Positions 8,934 to 20,887 of a DNA stretch of 64,000 bases are shown piece by piece. The position numbers and the translations under genes were made by a program. Where the stretch lies: assembly GCF_023078455.1 (NCBI RefSeq), contig NZ_CP095740.1, positions 3,832,001 to 3,896,000 on the forward strand, read 5' to 3'. Origin of the DNA: Luteibacter aegosomatis. GTDB taxonomy: Bacteria; Pseudomonadota; Gammaproteobacteria; Xanthomonadales; Rhodanobacteraceae. How positions within the stretch are numbered: the first letter of the stretch is position 1; every line of letters starts with the position of its first letter. The notes beneath the pieces are model-generated. The model saw only the letters and a list, made by a program, of their open reading frames with translations, was not told where the DNA came from and searched no databases.

Positions 8934-9530
8934 TCAACTCCCCAGCGCGGCGCGCAGCGCCTTGCGGATGATGGCTTCGGCCGAATCGCCGTCGGCGGCC
9001 ACCTTGGCGACCAGGCGGATGGCTTCGGGCGGCTTGTAGCCCAGTTGTTGCAAGGCCACCGTGGCCTCGCCCGCGGGATCGGCGGGCACCGGCTCGCCCA
9101 CCGCGGACACCGGCAGGCGCACGCCTACCGCGTCGACGCGGTCACGCAACTCCACCACCATGCGTTCGGCGGTCTTCTTGCCGATGCCCGGGATCTTGGT
9201 GAGGGCGACCACGTCACCCGCGTGCACCAGGCGCGAGAGTTCGTCGGTGGCCACGCCCGAGAGCACGGCCAAGGCGATCTTCGCGCCGATGCCGCTCACC
9301 TTGAGCAGGTGACGGAACATGGCGCGCTCGGCTTCGCGAAGGAAACCGTAGAGCGACACGCCGTCTTCCTTCACCGCGTAATGGGTGAGCAGGATCACTT
9401 CCTTGCCGGTGGCCGGCAGGTCGTAGATGGTCGACATGGGGGCGTCGACCTCGTAACCGACGCCACCCACCTCGATGAGGAGCGACGGCGGTTGTTTGCT
9501 TATGAGAGTGCCACGCAGGCGGCCGATCAT
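8934..9530 (-). CDS. ruvA: Holliday junction binding protein RuvA
   Basis: Tetrameric junction-binding subunit that recruits RuvB. The 198-residue product starts MIGRLRGTL and has the N-terminal OB fold (to about 64), a tandem helix-hairpin-helix region with [15 protein letters not shown] and [18 protein letters not shown], a flexible linker rich in Pro/Ala, and the C-terminal domain III ([15 protein letters not shown]) that contacts RuvB. The ATG at 9530 overlaps the ruvC stop by 4 bases. Confidence 0.97.
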   Translation of the reverse strand: MIGRLRGTLISKQPPSLLIEVGGVGYEVDAPMSTIYDLPATGKEVILLTHYAVKEDGVSLYGFLREAERAMFRHLLKVSGIGAKIALAVLSGVATDELSRLVHAGDVVALTKIPGIGKKTAERMVVELRDRVDAVGVRLPVSAVGEPVPADPAGEATVALQQLGYKPPEAIRLVAKVAADGDSAEAIIRKALRAALGS

Positions 9531-10048
9531 CGGCGACGTCTCCATGCCGTGCGCGGGATGCCCACGCGTTGGATGCTGGAACGGGTGTGCGCGTGGGCGA
9601 TGGCGATCGCCAGCGCGTCGGCCGCGTCCGCCTGAAGCGGACCCTTGATGCCGAGGATCATCCCGATCATGTGCTGGACCTGGGTCTTGTCGGCACGGCC
9701 GGTACCGACCACCGCCTGTTTCACCTCGGTCGCTGCGTATTCGTGCACCACGATTCCCTGGCTGACCACCGCACATACGGCCGCGCCGCGCGCCTGGCCC
9801 AGCTTGAGGGCCGAATCCGCGTTGCGCGCCATGAAGACGCGCTCGATCGCGGCCTCGGCCGGACCGTGCGCGCCGATGATGGCGCAGAGTTCGTCAAAGA
9901 TGCGTTTCAGGCGCAGGGGGAAGGTGTCTTCCCCCGCCACCATCAGCGCACCGTGCCACACGTGGGTGAGCGCGCCGTTGTCCGCCACGTCGATCACGCC
10001 GACGCCCGTGCGCTGGCTGCCCGGGTCGATGCCGAGGATGCGGGTCAT
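9527..10048 (-). CDS. ruvC: Holliday junction resolvase RuvC
   Basis: Dimeric Mg2+-dependent endonuclease that cleaves Holliday junctions. The 173-residue product begins [15 protein letters not shown] with the first catalytic Asp at residue 7, has the second acidic site in AAIERVF, and ends with the acidic pair in [16 protein letters not shown]. Length and motif spacing are normal. It follows yebC by 46 bases and overlaps ruvA, giving yebC-ruvC-ruvA. Confidence 0.97.
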   Translation of the reverse strand: MTRILGIDPGSQRTGVGVIDVADNGALTHVWHGALMVAGEDTFPLRLKRIFDELCAIIGAHGPAEAAIERVFMARNADSALKLGQARGAAVCAVVSQGIVVHEYAATEVKQAVVGTGRADKTQVQHMIGMILGIKGPLQADAADALAIAIAHAHTRSSIQRVGIPRTAWRRRR

Positions 10049-10094
10049 GACAGCGGATGTGACACGGGCGGGTGCGAAGGAGGCCGCGAAGGCC

Positions 10095-10841
10095 TCACTC
10101 GTCGTCCGCTTCCTGCGGAAGGATGGCGTTGTGGTACACCTCGTCGACGTCGTCGAGGCTGTCCAGGCGGGCCAGCAGCTTCTGGAACTGTTCGAGGGCT
10201 TCGCCCGTGGGCGTGACCAGCGGGCCGTTCGGGCGCATCACCACGTCGGAGCCGTCGATCTCGAAACCGGCGGCGGCCAGTGCCTTGCGCATGGCTTCCA
10301 CCGCGATCGGATCGGCGGCGAGCAGCACCGTGCCGATGCCGTTCTCGATGACGATGTCTTCGGCGTTGTTCTCGATGGCGGCCTCTTCGAGCTTCGCCTC
10401 CACGTCGGCGTCGCCGCCGGTGTGCACCACCACCTGGCCCACGCGGGTGAACTGGAACGCCACCGAATTGGTGGTGCCCATGTTGCCGCCCAGCTTGGTG
10501 AGCGCCGCGCGCACGTCGGCGACGGTGCGGGTCTGGTTGTCGGTGACGCAGTCGATGATGAGCGCGGTGCCCGCCGGGCCGTAACCCTCGTAGCGGATCT
10601 CGTGCATGTCGGCGCCGCCGTCGGCACCCGAGCCGCGCTTGATGGCGCGCTCGATGGTGTCCTTGGTCATGTTGGCGGCCAGGGCCTTGTCGACGGCCGC
10701 GCGCAGGCGCGGGTTGCCGGCCGGGTCGGGCACGCCGCCACGCGTGGCGATGGTGATTTCGCGGATCAGCTTGGTGAACACCTTGGCGCGCTTGGCGTCT
10801 TCGGCGTTCTTGCGACCTTCGATGGACGGGCCTCTACCCAT
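10095..10841 (-). CDS. yebC: YebC/PmpR family protein
   Basis: TACO1/YebC family protein of 248 residues, starting [15 protein letters not shown] after a CAGGAA ribosome site. Family features include [11 protein letters not shown], the acidic central domain and the C-terminal PNGPLVTP. Members are described both as DNA-binding regulators and as factors that help ribosomes through difficult sequences; which applies here cannot be told from sequence. Its position immediately upstream of ruvC is widely conserved. Confidence 0.95.
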   Translation of the reverse strand: MGRGPSIEGRKNAEDAKRAKVFTKLIREITIATRGGVPDPAGNPRLRAAVDKALAANMTKDTIERAIKRGSGADGGADMHEIRYEGYGPAGTALIIDCVTDNQTRTVADVRAALTKLGGNMGTTNSVAFQFTRVGQVVVHTGGDADVEAKLEEAAIENNAEDIVIENGIGTVLLAADPIAVEAMRKALAAAGFEIDGSDVVMRPNGPLVTPTGEALEQFQKLLARLDSLDDVDEVYHNAILPQEADDE

Positions 10842-10930
10842 GTTCGATTCCTGGACATACCGGACGGACAGGGGCGGGATTCTAGCGGAAGTGGGTTGCG
10901 CAGAGGGAATCGGAAGGATTCCGCGACCTG

Positions 10931-11012
10931 GATTCGCCGATACGATCGGCTCCCCCCCCTTCGGTAGCAAGCTTCCTACCAAAGGGGTGGGAGCCGATCG
11001 TATCGGCGAATC
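10931..11012. repeat. REP palindrome, family B copy 1
   Basis: Inverted repeat of about 35-base arms starting GATTCGCCGATACGATCGGC and ending in its reverse complement, with a central GGTAG...CTACC hairpin. One arm has a run of eight C where other copies read CCCACCC. It lies between yebC and the hydrolase gene, next to the end of the hydrolase gene. Confidence 0.85.
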
Positions 11013-11033
11013 AGGCTTGCGAGCACGCTTGGT

Positions 11034-11666
11034 TCAAGCGAGGTCGAAACGCCCTTCCCTGAGGAAAACCGCCACCTGCCGGGCGACGTCGGCCGATACC
11101 AGCATCCCGGTGTGGCTGGTTTCCAGCACGCAATGGGCGGCCAGCCCGGGCAGCCGGGTTTCTTCCACGCCCACCGTCCCGTCGTGCTGATCGCCCAGCT
11201 CGCCGATGAGGGAACCCAGGCCCACGGGCTGGCGCCCGGCGATCATGCCGACCTCGCGATGACCGTCCCAACGGTCGAGCCCATGTTCGAGCAGTTCGCG
11301 CGAGCGGCCCAGCAGCATGTCGCCACCCCAGCTGTGGGTCAGCCCCCGCGCCGCGCCGCTGCCGTTGAGCGGCGAGCCCAGGCAGACGATGCGGCCGTTG
11401 GGAAGGTCGTCGTCGCGACAGGCCAGCAAGGCCAGGATGCCACCCAGGCTATGCCCCACCACGTGGACCGGACCGGGGCCCAGTCCACGGATGCGCCGGC
11501 GCAGGCGCTCGATGGCCTGTTCCGGCGGCGCGGCCACGCTCATGTATTCGAACTGGTGGACGCGGAATCCCTCGTCACGCAGCCGGCGGTGGAGCATCGC
11601 CATCGCGAACCCGCGCATCCACAGGCCGTGGAGCAGGAGGACGTCGACGGGAGGCAGGGCATTCAT
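11034..11666 (-). CDS. Small alpha/beta hydrolase, lipase-like
   Basis: A 210-residue alpha/beta hydrolase with no signal peptide. It starts with a hydrophobic strand and the oxyanion-type LLLHGLWMRG, has the nucleophile elbow GHSLGG (Ser in HVVGHSLGGILALLA), and a late His in LETSHTGML; the acidic member is probably in the ELGDQHDGTVG segment. The family includes esterases and lipases of unknown substrate. I use ATG 11666 rather than the TTG two codons upstream. It starts 15 bases after the aspS stop, so it is expressed with aspS; this neighbour gives no functional hint. Confidence 0.85.
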   Translation of the reverse strand: MNALPPVDVLLLHGLWMRGFAMAMLHRRLRDEGFRVHQFEYMSVAAPPEQAIERLRRRIRGLGPGPVHVVGHSLGGILALLACRDDDLPNGRIVCLGSPLNGSGAARGLTHSWGGDMLLGRSRELLEHGLDRWDGHREVGMIAGRQPVGLGSLIGELGDQHDGTVGVEETRLPGLAAHCVLETSHTGMLVSADVARQVAVFLREGRFDLA

Positions 11667-11681
11667 CGGCAACCGGACCGA

Positions 11682-13451
11682 TCAGGCCTTCGGCGGCTCC
11701 GCGGCCACCCGCACGTGCAGTTCCTTCAGCTGCGGCTCGGACACCGGCGACGGCGCGTCGGTCATCAGATCCTGCGCGCTGGTGGTCTTCGGGAAGGCGA
11801 TGACGTCGCGGATCGACTCGGTGCCGGCCATGAGGGCGGCGATGCGGTCGATGCCGAAGGCCAGGCCGCCGTGGGGCGGCGCGCCCAGGCGCAGCGCCTT
11901 GAGCAGGAAGCCGAACTTGGCCTCGGCCTCTTCCGCGCCGATGCCGAGCAGGTCGAACACCGCGCTCTGCATCTCCGGACGGTGGATGCGGATGGAGCCG
12001 CCGCCGATCTCGTTGCCGTTGAGCACCATGTCGTAGCCGCGGCTCACCGCGACGGCGGCGTTGGCGCGCAGGTCGGCGATGTCGTCGACCTTGGGCGCGG
12101 TGAACGGATGATGGAGCGCGACGAAACGCTGTTCTTCGTCGTCGTATTCGAACATGGGGAAGTCGGTGACCCACAGCGGCTTCCAGGTGTTCTCGACGAA
12201 ACCGCGATCGCGGCCGACCTTCAGGCGCACGGCGCCCATGAAGTCGGTGACGGTCTTCCAGCGGCCCGCGCCGAAGAACACGATGTCGCCGTCGGCGGCA
12301 CCGGTGAGCTTCAGCACCTGTTCGAGCGCGGCATCGTCGAGGAACTTGGCCACCGGCGAGTTGATGCCCTCGCGCCCCTTGGCGAGGTCGTCGACCTTGA
12401 GCCAGGCCAGGCCCTTCGCGCCGTACTTGCCGGCGAATTCGGCGAGGCCGTCGATCTCCTTGCGCGACAGCGCGGCGCCGCCGGGCACGCGCAACGCGGC
12501 CACGCGACCGGCCGGGTCGTTGGCCGGCTCGGCGAACACCTTGAATTCGATGTGCTTGACGGCATCGGCCACGTCGACCAGTTCCAGCGGGTTGCGCAGG
12601 TCGGGCTTGTCGGAACCGTAGCGGCGCATCGCCTCTTCGTAGGTCATGCGCGGGAAGCGCGCGTCGAGTTCCACGCCGCGCACTTCGCGGAACACGTGGC
12701 GGATGAGGTCTTCGACGAAGTCCTGCACGTCGTGCTCTTCGACGAACGCGAACTCGAGGTCGAGCTGGGTGAATTCCGGCTGGCGGTCGGCGCGGAGGTC
12801 TTCGTCGCGGAAGCAGCGGGCGATCTGGTAGTAGCGGTCGAAGCCCGCCATCATCAGGATCTGCTTGAACAGCTGCGGCGACTGCGGCAGCGCGTAGAAC
12901 TGACCCGGGTGCACGCGGCTGGGCACCAGGTAGTCGCGCGCGCCCTCGGGCGTGGCCTTGGTGAGGATCGGGGTTTCGATGTCCTGGAAGCCGGCGGCAT
13001 CGAGGTAGCGGCGCAGGGCGCGGACCAGCGCGGTGCGCGTGCGCATCATGTGCTGCATCTCGGGACGGCGCAGGTCGAGGTAGCGGTAGGTCATCCGCAG
13101 GTCCTCGTTGGGCGTCTCGTGCAGCGCGAACGGCAGGTCGCGCGCGGCGTTGAGGATCTCGACGGTGTCGGCCAGCAATTCGACGGTGCCGGTCTTGAGC
13201 TTGTCGTTGACCGAGATGCGCTTGCGGACCTGGCCGGTGACCTTCACCACGTATTCGTAGCCCAGTTCGCCCGCGACGGCGAAGGCGGCGGCGTTGTCGC
13301 GCTCGATCACGATCTGGGCGATGCCCTCATGGTCGCGGAGATCGACGAAGGCCGTGTGGCTCTGGAGGCGAATGGTGTTGACCCAGCCGCAGAGGGTCAC
13401 GTCCTTGCCGATCAGCGACTCGTCGATGAGGCCGCAAAAATGGGTGCGCAT
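11682..13451 (-). CDS. aspS: Aspartyl-tRNA synthetase
   Basis: Class IIb synthetase of the bacterial type, 589 residues. It has an N-terminal OB-fold anticodon domain ([11 protein letters not shown]...FVDLRDHEG), the catalytic core with motif 2 region [20 protein letters not shown], the bacterial GAD insertion domain (about 300-420), and motif 3 [18 protein letters not shown]. Length is typical. It leads a two-gene unit with the small hydrolase; a terminator-like hairpin separates it from the upstream DUF3011 gene. Confidence 0.98.
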   Translation of the reverse strand: MRTHFCGLIDESLIGKDVTLCGWVNTIRLQSHTAFVDLRDHEGIAQIVIERDNAAAFAVAGELGYEYVVKVTGQVRKRISVNDKLKTGTVELLADTVEILNAARDLPFALHETPNEDLRMTYRYLDLRRPEMQHMMRTRTALVRALRRYLDAAGFQDIETPILTKATPEGARDYLVPSRVHPGQFYALPQSPQLFKQILMMAGFDRYYQIARCFRDEDLRADRQPEFTQLDLEFAFVEEHDVQDFVEDLIRHVFREVRGVELDARFPRMTYEEAMRRYGSDKPDLRNPLELVDVADAVKHIEFKVFAEPANDPAGRVAALRVPGGAALSRKEIDGLAEFAGKYGAKGLAWLKVDDLAKGREGINSPVAKFLDDAALEQVLKLTGAADGDIVFFGAGRWKTVTDFMGAVRLKVGRDRGFVENTWKPLWVTDFPMFEYDDEEQRFVALHHPFTAPKVDDIADLRANAAVAVSRGYDMVLNGNEIGGGSIRIHRPEMQSAVFDLLGIGAEEAEAKFGFLLKALRLGAPPHGGLAFGIDRIAALMAGTESIRDVIAFPKTTSAQDLMTDAPSPVSEPQLKELHVRVAAEPPKA

Positions 13452-13494
13452 GCGCTTGAAGCTCCGGCCGCCCGTGGGCGGTGAATGGCGTGGG

Positions 13495-13524
13495 AAAAGA
13501 CCCCGGATCGTAGCAGATCCGGGG
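13495..13524 (-). terminator. Rho-independent terminator of the DUF3011 gene
   Basis: Perfect 9-base stem CCCCGGATC / GATCCGGGG (13501-13524, 6-base loop) followed on the minus strand by TCTTTT. It lies 60 bases beyond the DUF3011 stop and upstream of aspS. Confidence 0.75.
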
Positions 13525-13584
13525 CCTTTCCTGCCGCGAGAACCGGCTGCATCGCCGTTCTGCGGTGTCCCGCCCGCGAATCGC

Positions 13585-14118
13585 TCAGCGACCGCCTACG
13601 CCGAAGATGCCGCGGCAGCCGCGGTCGACCCAGATGCCGTCGCGCGTGGCTCCCCAGCTGTAGCCTTCCTGGCAGCGGGCGTCGGAGTTCTGGCGGACCA
13701 GACGCACGCCGCCGCGCGTGTCGACGGGGCAGAATCCACGCTTGCCGTCGCGGCTGCCGCAATCGACTTCCTGGTAGCGACCGCCACCCCAACCGCCGCC
13801 GGGACGTCCGCCACCCCATCCCGGGCGGTCGCCGCCCCAGCCGCCGGCCTCGGCGAAGATGCCACGGCAACCGTCGTCGACCCAAAGGACGCCGCGGTCG
13901 ATGTCCCACGTGCGGCCACGGATGCAGGCCGCCTTGGAGTCCTGCCGGATCAGGCGGGCATCGCGCCAGCCGACTCGGCATTCGCCGCGGCGGCCATCGC
14001 TGCTGCCGCAGTCGCGGGTATCGCCGCCACCATAGCGCTGGGCCTGTGCCGGGAGCGACACCGCTCCCATCGCGAACGCCATCGCCGCCACGGCGACCCC
14101 ACCAAGAAATGCGCGCAT
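13585..14118 (-). CDS. Secreted DUF3011 domain protein with two repeats
   Basis: A 177-residue exported protein of unknown function. Residues 1-26 form a signal peptide ending LPAQAQ. The mature part contains two copies of a Cys-containing DUF3011 module (about 36-88 and 117-173), each with CGS-D-rGeC, a central LIRQ/LVRQ strand, and the ending GIxVDxGCRGIF. They are joined by a Gly-rich linker with repeated GWGGG units. Paired Cys in each module suggest disulfides in the periplasm or outside the cell. The start has GAGGGAG upstream. No partner is evident; the gene has its own terminator. Confidence 0.85.
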   Translation of the reverse strand: MRAFLGGVAVAAMAFAMGAVSLPAQAQRYGGGDTRDCGSSDGRRGECRVGWRDARLIRQDSKAACIRGRTWDIDRGVLWVDDGCRGIFAEAGGWGGDRPGWGGGRPGGGWGGGRYQEVDCGSRDGKRGFCPVDTRGGVRLVRQNSDARCQEGYSWGATRDGIWVDRGCRGIFGVGGR

Positions 14119-14210
14119 GCCCCTACTCCCTCGTCAGTTGCGACCGATCGTCGGCGGCTACGCTATCGCAAGAAACCGCAACGCGGATTGAATGGATTCT
14201 TGCGGGAAGA

Positions 14211-14489
14211 TTACGTGTCGGAGGAACTTGACGGGGCCGGCGCCGGCGCCGGTGCGGGAGCGGGCGCGGACGAACCGTTGTCGGCCAGGTTGCGCTTCTT
14301 GTCGCCGTCTTTCTTGAAGTCCGTCTCGTACCAGCCGCCACCGGCCAGGCGGAACTGGGGGGCGCTCAGCATACGGCCCACGCGAGGCTCGCCGCAGTTC
14401 GGACACACGGTGGGATCGGGATCGGAGATCTTCTGCAGGCGATCGAAGCGGTGGCCGCAGGCCTGGCACTGGAATTCGTAGATAGGCAT
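14211..14489 (-). CDS. FmdB-family zinc-ribbon protein
   Basis: A 92-residue protein that begins MPIYEFQCQACGHRF, with four Cys (CQAC and CPNC) forming a zinc ribbon, the hallmark of the FmdB/putative regulatory protein family. A conserved middle (LSAPQFRLAGGGWYETDF) follows, then a low-complexity tail of alternating Ala-Pro and Ser residues. ATG 14489 is preceded by GAGGAAG. Function is unknown for most members. The Ala-Pro tail is encoded by a short degenerate tandem repeat (GCCGGC-like units, about 14235-14270) that could vary in length between strains. Confidence 0.85.
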   Translation of the reverse strand: MPIYEFQCQACGHRFDRLQKISDPDPTVCPNCGEPRVGRMLSAPQFRLAGGGWYETDFKKDGDKKRNLADNGSSAPAPAPAPAPAPSSSSDT

Positions 14490-14819
14490 GGAAAGGCTTC
14501 CTCGGGAGCACCAGCCGGCCATTATCGGGTGGCGCGCGGCCTTTTCAATCCTGCGCCCGGGTGACGGGACACCGCCATACCTGACGAACGCCGCCAGCCT
14601 TTTCGCATTGCACCAAAATGGCGAAACAAGCCATTTTCATACCAAATCCTTTTTTTAAGGTGTTTCGTAGCGAACTTTCCCCTTATTGGCGCAAAACGAA
14701 ACTGTCGTATTGACGCACTGCAACAGCCCTGCCTAGCTTCGATACAACACGGCCGCCGGCCGTGTCGCGGGGTGTGCCGCGCCCCGCGTGCCGACAAGCT
14801 CGCCCTGGGGAAACTACCG
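14490..14819. other. Divergent intergenic region with inverted repeat
   Basis: 330 bases without a gene between the FmdB gene and a TonB receptor. It is AT-richer than its surroundings around 14610-14715. It contains a perfect inverted repeat AAAATGGC-N7-GCCATTTT at 14615-14637, which could be a regulator site, and the putative receptor promoter listed separately. No small ORF with a convincing ribosome site was found. Confidence 0.5.
14710..14739 (+). promoter_or_regulatory. Putative promoter of the TonB receptor at 14820
   Basis: TTGACG (14710-14715), a 16-base spacer, then CCTAGCTT (14732-14739). It ends 80 bases before the start codon. The same arrangement (TTGACA, 17 bases, GCTAGCTT) precedes the receptor gene at 42242. 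Confidence 0.45.
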
Positions 14820-17309
14820 ATGACGAAAGGCACGACCCTCCGACGCAAGCCCGGAAGCCGTTGGCTACCGGCCCTTGGCCTCATGATCGTAACCCCGGGT
14901 TACGCCCAGGAAGCGACTTCGCCGCCCCAGGCGGGCGAGGCACGCCAGCTCGACCAGGTGGTCGTGACCGGCACCCGCACGACGACTCGCACGGAAGCCA
15001 GCTCGCTATCGCCCATCGACGTGCTCACCCCACGGGACCTCACGTCCACCGGCAGCCCGGAACTGGCCACGGCGCTCGCCCGGCTCCTGCCGTCGCTCGA
15101 CTTCCCGCGCCCGGCGATCAACGACGGCAACGACGCGATACGCCCGGCCAGCCTGCGCGGCCTGTCGCCGGACGCGACCCTGGTGCTCGTCGACGGCAAG
15201 CGTTACCACACCTCGGCGCTGGTCAATTACAACGCATCCGTCGGCCGCGGCTCGGCGCCGGCGGACCTGAACTCGATCCCCATCTCGGCCATCGACCATA
15301 TCGAGGTCCTGCGCGACGGCGCCGCGGCGCAATACGGCTCCGACGCCATCGCCGGCGTGATCAACATCGTGCTGAAACACGGCGCCGCGGAGGGATCGAA
15401 CACCATCACCGCCAACGGCGGCATCATGGACAAGGGCGACGGCGCGACCAACGGCATCGACGGCTCGGTGGGCGTCGACCTGGGCGGCAAAGGGACCGAC
15501 GCCAAGGGCTGGCTGCGCGTGGCGTGGAATTACCAGAACACCATGAACACCAACCGCGCGGCCCCCCTTAGCCTGTTCACCCCGGAAGAGGCGGCCGACG
15601 GCAATATCGCGCACCAGCGTTACGGCGACCCGGCGGTGAAGACGTACCAGGCGCTGACGAACTTCCAGTACGCCGTGGCGCACAACGTGGACGTGTACGG
15701 CGTGCTCAGCCTGAGCCGGCGCGACGTGACCTCGAACGGCTATTACCGCGGCGCCACGAACGCCCGCAACGTGCCCGAGGTGTACCCCGACGGCTTCCTT
15801 CCGCAGATCGTCAACCACACCAACGACAGCACCGCCATCCTCGGCATCAAGGGCACGACGGACGGCGGCTGGCGCTGGGACGCCTCGGGCAACTACGGCA
15901 TCAACTCGCTCGTTTTCGACGTCGCCCACAGCATCAACACCAACCTCTACTACTCTACCGGCCAGTCGCCGACGTACTTCAACGCGGGTACCTTCAAGAA
16001 CTCGCAGGCGCTCGCCAACGTCGACATCGGCAAGGACTTCAGCGTGGGCTGGCTACCCAATCCGCTGACGCTCGCGTTCGGCGCCGAGTACCGCAAGGAG
16101 AAGTACCAGATCGACGCGGGCGACCCGGATTCCTACTACTTCAACCAGACCACGCTGATTCCGGGCACCGACACCCCGTACGCGGGCGGCGCGCAGGTGT
16201 TCCCCGGCCTGTCGCCCTCCGCCGCGGGAAGCTTCACCCGCCACAGCGAGGCGGCCTACGTCGATCTCGAAACCGACGTCACCGACCGCTTCTCCGCCGG
16301 CATCGCCGGGCGTTACGAGCATTACAGCGATGCGGGCGCGACCCGTTCGGGCAAGGTCTCGATGCGTTACCAGTTCACGCCGGATTTCGCGTTGCGCGGC
16401 ACGGTCTCCAACGGCTTCCGCGCCCCGTCGCTCGCGCAGCAGAATTACCAGTCCGTCGTGACGATCATCGACCCCAGCACGGGGCAGCTCGCGCAGACCG
16501 GCACGTACCGTACGTCCGATCCGGCCGCGGTCGCCCTCGGCGCGAAGGCGCTCAAACCGGAGAAATCCTTCAACTACGGCCTCGGTGCCGTATGGGAACC
16601 GATCGCGAACCTGAGCGCCACGCTGGACGTGTACCAGATCCGCATCTGGAACCAGATCCTCTACTCCGACACGATCAGCCTCACCGATCCGGTGCTCGCC
16701 GCGTACTTCAACAGCGTGGTTCCCGGCCAGCAGGTCACGGCCGTCCAGTACTTCGCCAATGCGGCGACCACGCGCACGCGCGGCGCGGACCTGGTGGTGA
16801 ACTACCGCATACCCACCACGAACGCCGGCGAGTTCAACCTGATGGCCAGCGGCAACTACAACAAGGTGAAAGTGCTGGACGTGGCCGCCACCCCGGCCAT
16901 CCTGCAGGCGAACTCGTCGGAGGGCATCGAGCTGTTCGGCCGCTCGAGCCAGGGCCTGCTGACCAAGGCCACGCCACGCACCAAGTACGTCCTCGGCGGC
17001 GACTGGTCGCTCGGCGGCTTCCATGCGCACGCGGACCTCACCCGCTACGGCGCGGTCACGCGCGTGACGACCGACGCGTCGACGGACCAGACGTTCGCCG
17101 CGCGGTGGCTGCTGAACACGTCGGCGGGTTACACGCTCGACGCGTGGAGCTTCACGCTGGGCGTCGACAACGTGACCAACCAGTACCCGACGCGCGTGAG
17201 CCCGACCAACACCGGCGAGGATTATTACAGCGGCCTGCAGTACTCGGCGCTGTCGCCCTTCGGGTTCAACGGCCGGTATTACTACGCGAAGGTCGGCTTC
17301 CGGTTCTGA
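14820..17309 (+). CDS. TonB-dependent outer-membrane receptor
   Basis: An 829-residue receptor for energised uptake across the outer membrane; ligand unknown. Residues 1-30 are a signal peptide ending TPGYAQE; a TonB-box-like segment DQVVVTGTRT lies at about 44-53. The plug (to about 190) has LRGLSPDATLVLVDGKRYH, IPISAIDHIEVLRDGAAA and YGSDAIAGVINIV. The rest is a beta-barrel of alternating aromatic strands, ending AKVGFRF with the terminal Phe of outer-membrane proteins. ATG 14820 is chosen because GGGGAA precedes it and gives a proper signal peptide. It lacks the N-terminal Oar-like domain of the two receptors further right. It stands alone between divergent and convergent genes. Confidence 0.9.
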   Translation: MTKGTTLRRKPGSRWLPALGLMIVTPGYAQEATSPPQAGEARQLDQVVVTGTRTTTRTEASSLSPIDVLTPRDLTSTGSPELATALARLLPSLDFPRPAINDGNDAIRPASLRGLSPDATLVLVDGKRYHTSALVNYNASVGRGSAPADLNSIPISAIDHIEVLRDGAAAQYGSDAIAGVINIVLKHGAAEGSNTITANGGIMDKGDGATNGIDGSVGVDLGGKGTDAKGWLRVAWNYQNTMNTNRAAPLSLFTPEEAADGNIAHQRYGDPAVKTYQALTNFQYAVAHNVDVYGVLSLSRRDVTSNGYYRGATNARNVPEVYPDGFLPQIVNHTNDSTAILGIKGTTDGGWRWDASGNYGINSLVFDVAHSINTNLYYSTGQSPTYFNAGTFKNSQALANVDIGKDFSVGWLPNPLTLAFGAEYRKEKYQIDAGDPDSYYFNQTTLIPGTDTPYAGGAQVFPGLSPSAAGSFTRHSEAAYVDLETDVTDRFSAGIAGRYEHYSDAGATRSGKVSMRYQFTPDFALRGTVSNGFRAPSLAQQNYQSVVTIIDPSTGQLAQTGTYRTSDPAAVALGAKALKPEKSFNYGLGAVWEPIANLSATLDVYQIRIWNQILYSDTISLTDPVLAAYFNSVVPGQQVTAVQYFANAATTRTRGADLVVNYRIPTTNAGEFNLMASGNYNKVKVLDVAATPAILQANSSEGIELFGRSSQGLLTKATPRTKYVLGGDWSLGGFHAHADLTRYGAVTRVTTDASTDQTFAARWLLNTSAGYTLDAWSFTLGVDNVTNQYPTRVSPTNTGEDYYSGLQYSALSPFGFNGRYYYAKVGFRF

Positions 17310-17319
17310 TCGAACGCAA

Positions 17320-17353
17320 GACGGCCATCGTGCGCGAACGCACGATGGCCGTC
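17320..17353. terminator. Bidirectional hairpin between TonB receptor and clpB
   Basis: Perfect 15-base stem (GACGGCCATCGTGCG and its complement, loop CGAA) lying between the receptor stop (17309) and the convergent clpB stop (17357). There is no T-run, so it may act as a convergent barrier or mRNA 3' end stabiliser. Confidence 0.6.
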
Positions 17354-17356
17354 GGG

Positions 17357-19939
<2,583 letters not shown>

Positions 19940-20002
19940 GGTTGTGGTCTCCGAAAGGTTCGGCGCCCCCGGGACCCTCCCCGCGACCGCCACTGACGTC
20001 AC

Positions 20003-20031
20003 AGATGCGGGTGAGATCCTGCGGCTTCAAC
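20003..20031 (-). promoter_or_regulatory. Putative sigma-32 heat-shock promoter of clpB
   Basis: On the minus strand GTTGAAG (20025-20031), a 14-base spacer, then CCGCATCT (20003-20010), against the sigma-32 consensus CTTGAAA-N13 to 15-CCCCATNT (5 of 7 and 7 of 8, with the N position counted as a match). It lies 64 bases upstream of the clpB ATG. Confidence 0.6.
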
Positions 20032-20110
20032 GGTATAACACGCGTGGGCGATAGCGGATCTTTCACGTCCACGCGGGCATCCTCGACAGGTTTCCTTCCA
20101 TGGAGCCGCC

Positions 20111-20887
20111 GTGACCGCCCGACTGCCGCCACCGCCGTCCGATCTCGTCCACCCGGGAAGTGCCCTCTTCCTCGACGCCGACGGCACCTTGCTCGATTTC
20201 GCCGACGATCCGGACGCGGTGGCCCCCGCCGCCGGACTCCTCGCCACGCTCGACGCGCTGCACGAAGCCCTGGGCGGCGCTCTCGCCCTGGTGAGCGGAC
20301 GCCCCATCGACGGACTCGACCGCATCTTCGGCCGACCCGGTTGGGCCGCCGCCGGGCAGCACGGCCTCGAGCGTCGCGACGGTCGCGGCGAGGTGACCAC
20401 CATGTCGGTCGACCGCGACGAACTGTCGCGCCTGCGCGCCGTGGTGCATGCCGTGGGCGACGCGTTGCCGGGCGTGCGCGTGGAGGACAAGAGCTGGTCG
20501 GTGGCGCTGCATTGCCGCGAGCGTCCGGAATACGACGCGGAACTGGCACGCCGCGCCCCGGAGATCGTCGCCGCCTTCCGCGGCTTCGAACTGCAGCCCG
20601 GCAACCGGGTGTACGAGTTCAAGCCTCGGGGCATGGACAAGGGCATCGCCGTATCCCGTTTCCTGGACGAAGCGCCATTTCGTGGCCGGGTTCCCGTCTA
20701 CCTCGGCGACGACCTCACGGATGAACATGCCTTCGCGCTGGTGAACGAGCATGGCGGCGCATCGGTGCGCGTCGGCGACAGGACGCCAACCCACGCGGCG
20801 TTCACGTTGTCTAGCCCGGCCGACGTCCACGCTTGGCTGAATACCGTGAAGACCACACTCACGCGGGGAGCCGCAAACGCAACATGA
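20111..20887 (+). CDS. otsB: Trehalose-6-phosphate phosphatase
   Basis: HAD-superfamily phosphatase of 258 residues that makes trehalose from trehalose-6-phosphate. Motif I is FLDADGTLLDF with the nucleophile Asp and acid Asp two residues later; ALVSGRPIDGLDRIFG is motif II, FKPRGMDKGIAV carries the motif III Lys, and YLGDDLTDEHAF is motif IV. The start is GTG 20111, preceded by GGAG at a good distance; no ATG fits. The stop overlaps the otsA ATG by 4 bases (ATGA), so the two enzymes are coupled for osmoprotectant synthesis. Confidence 0.96.
   Translation: MTARLPPPPSDLVHPGSALFLDADGTLLDFADDPDAVAPAAGLLATLDALHEALGGALALVSGRPIDGLDRIFGRPGWAAAGQHGLERRDGRGEVTTMSVDRDELSRLRAVVHAVGDALPGVRVEDKSWSVALHCRERPEYDAELARRAPEIVAAFRGFELQPGNRVYEFKPRGMDKGIAVSRFLDEAPFRGRVPVYLGDDLTDEHAFALVNEHGGASVRVGDRTPTHAAFTLSSPADVHAWLNTVKTTLTRGAANAT

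Noticed and set aside
10931..11012. Possible terminator or CRISPR-like repeat
   Set aside because: Single inverted pair, no regular spacers, and the same sequence recurs singly elsewhere; it is a REP element.
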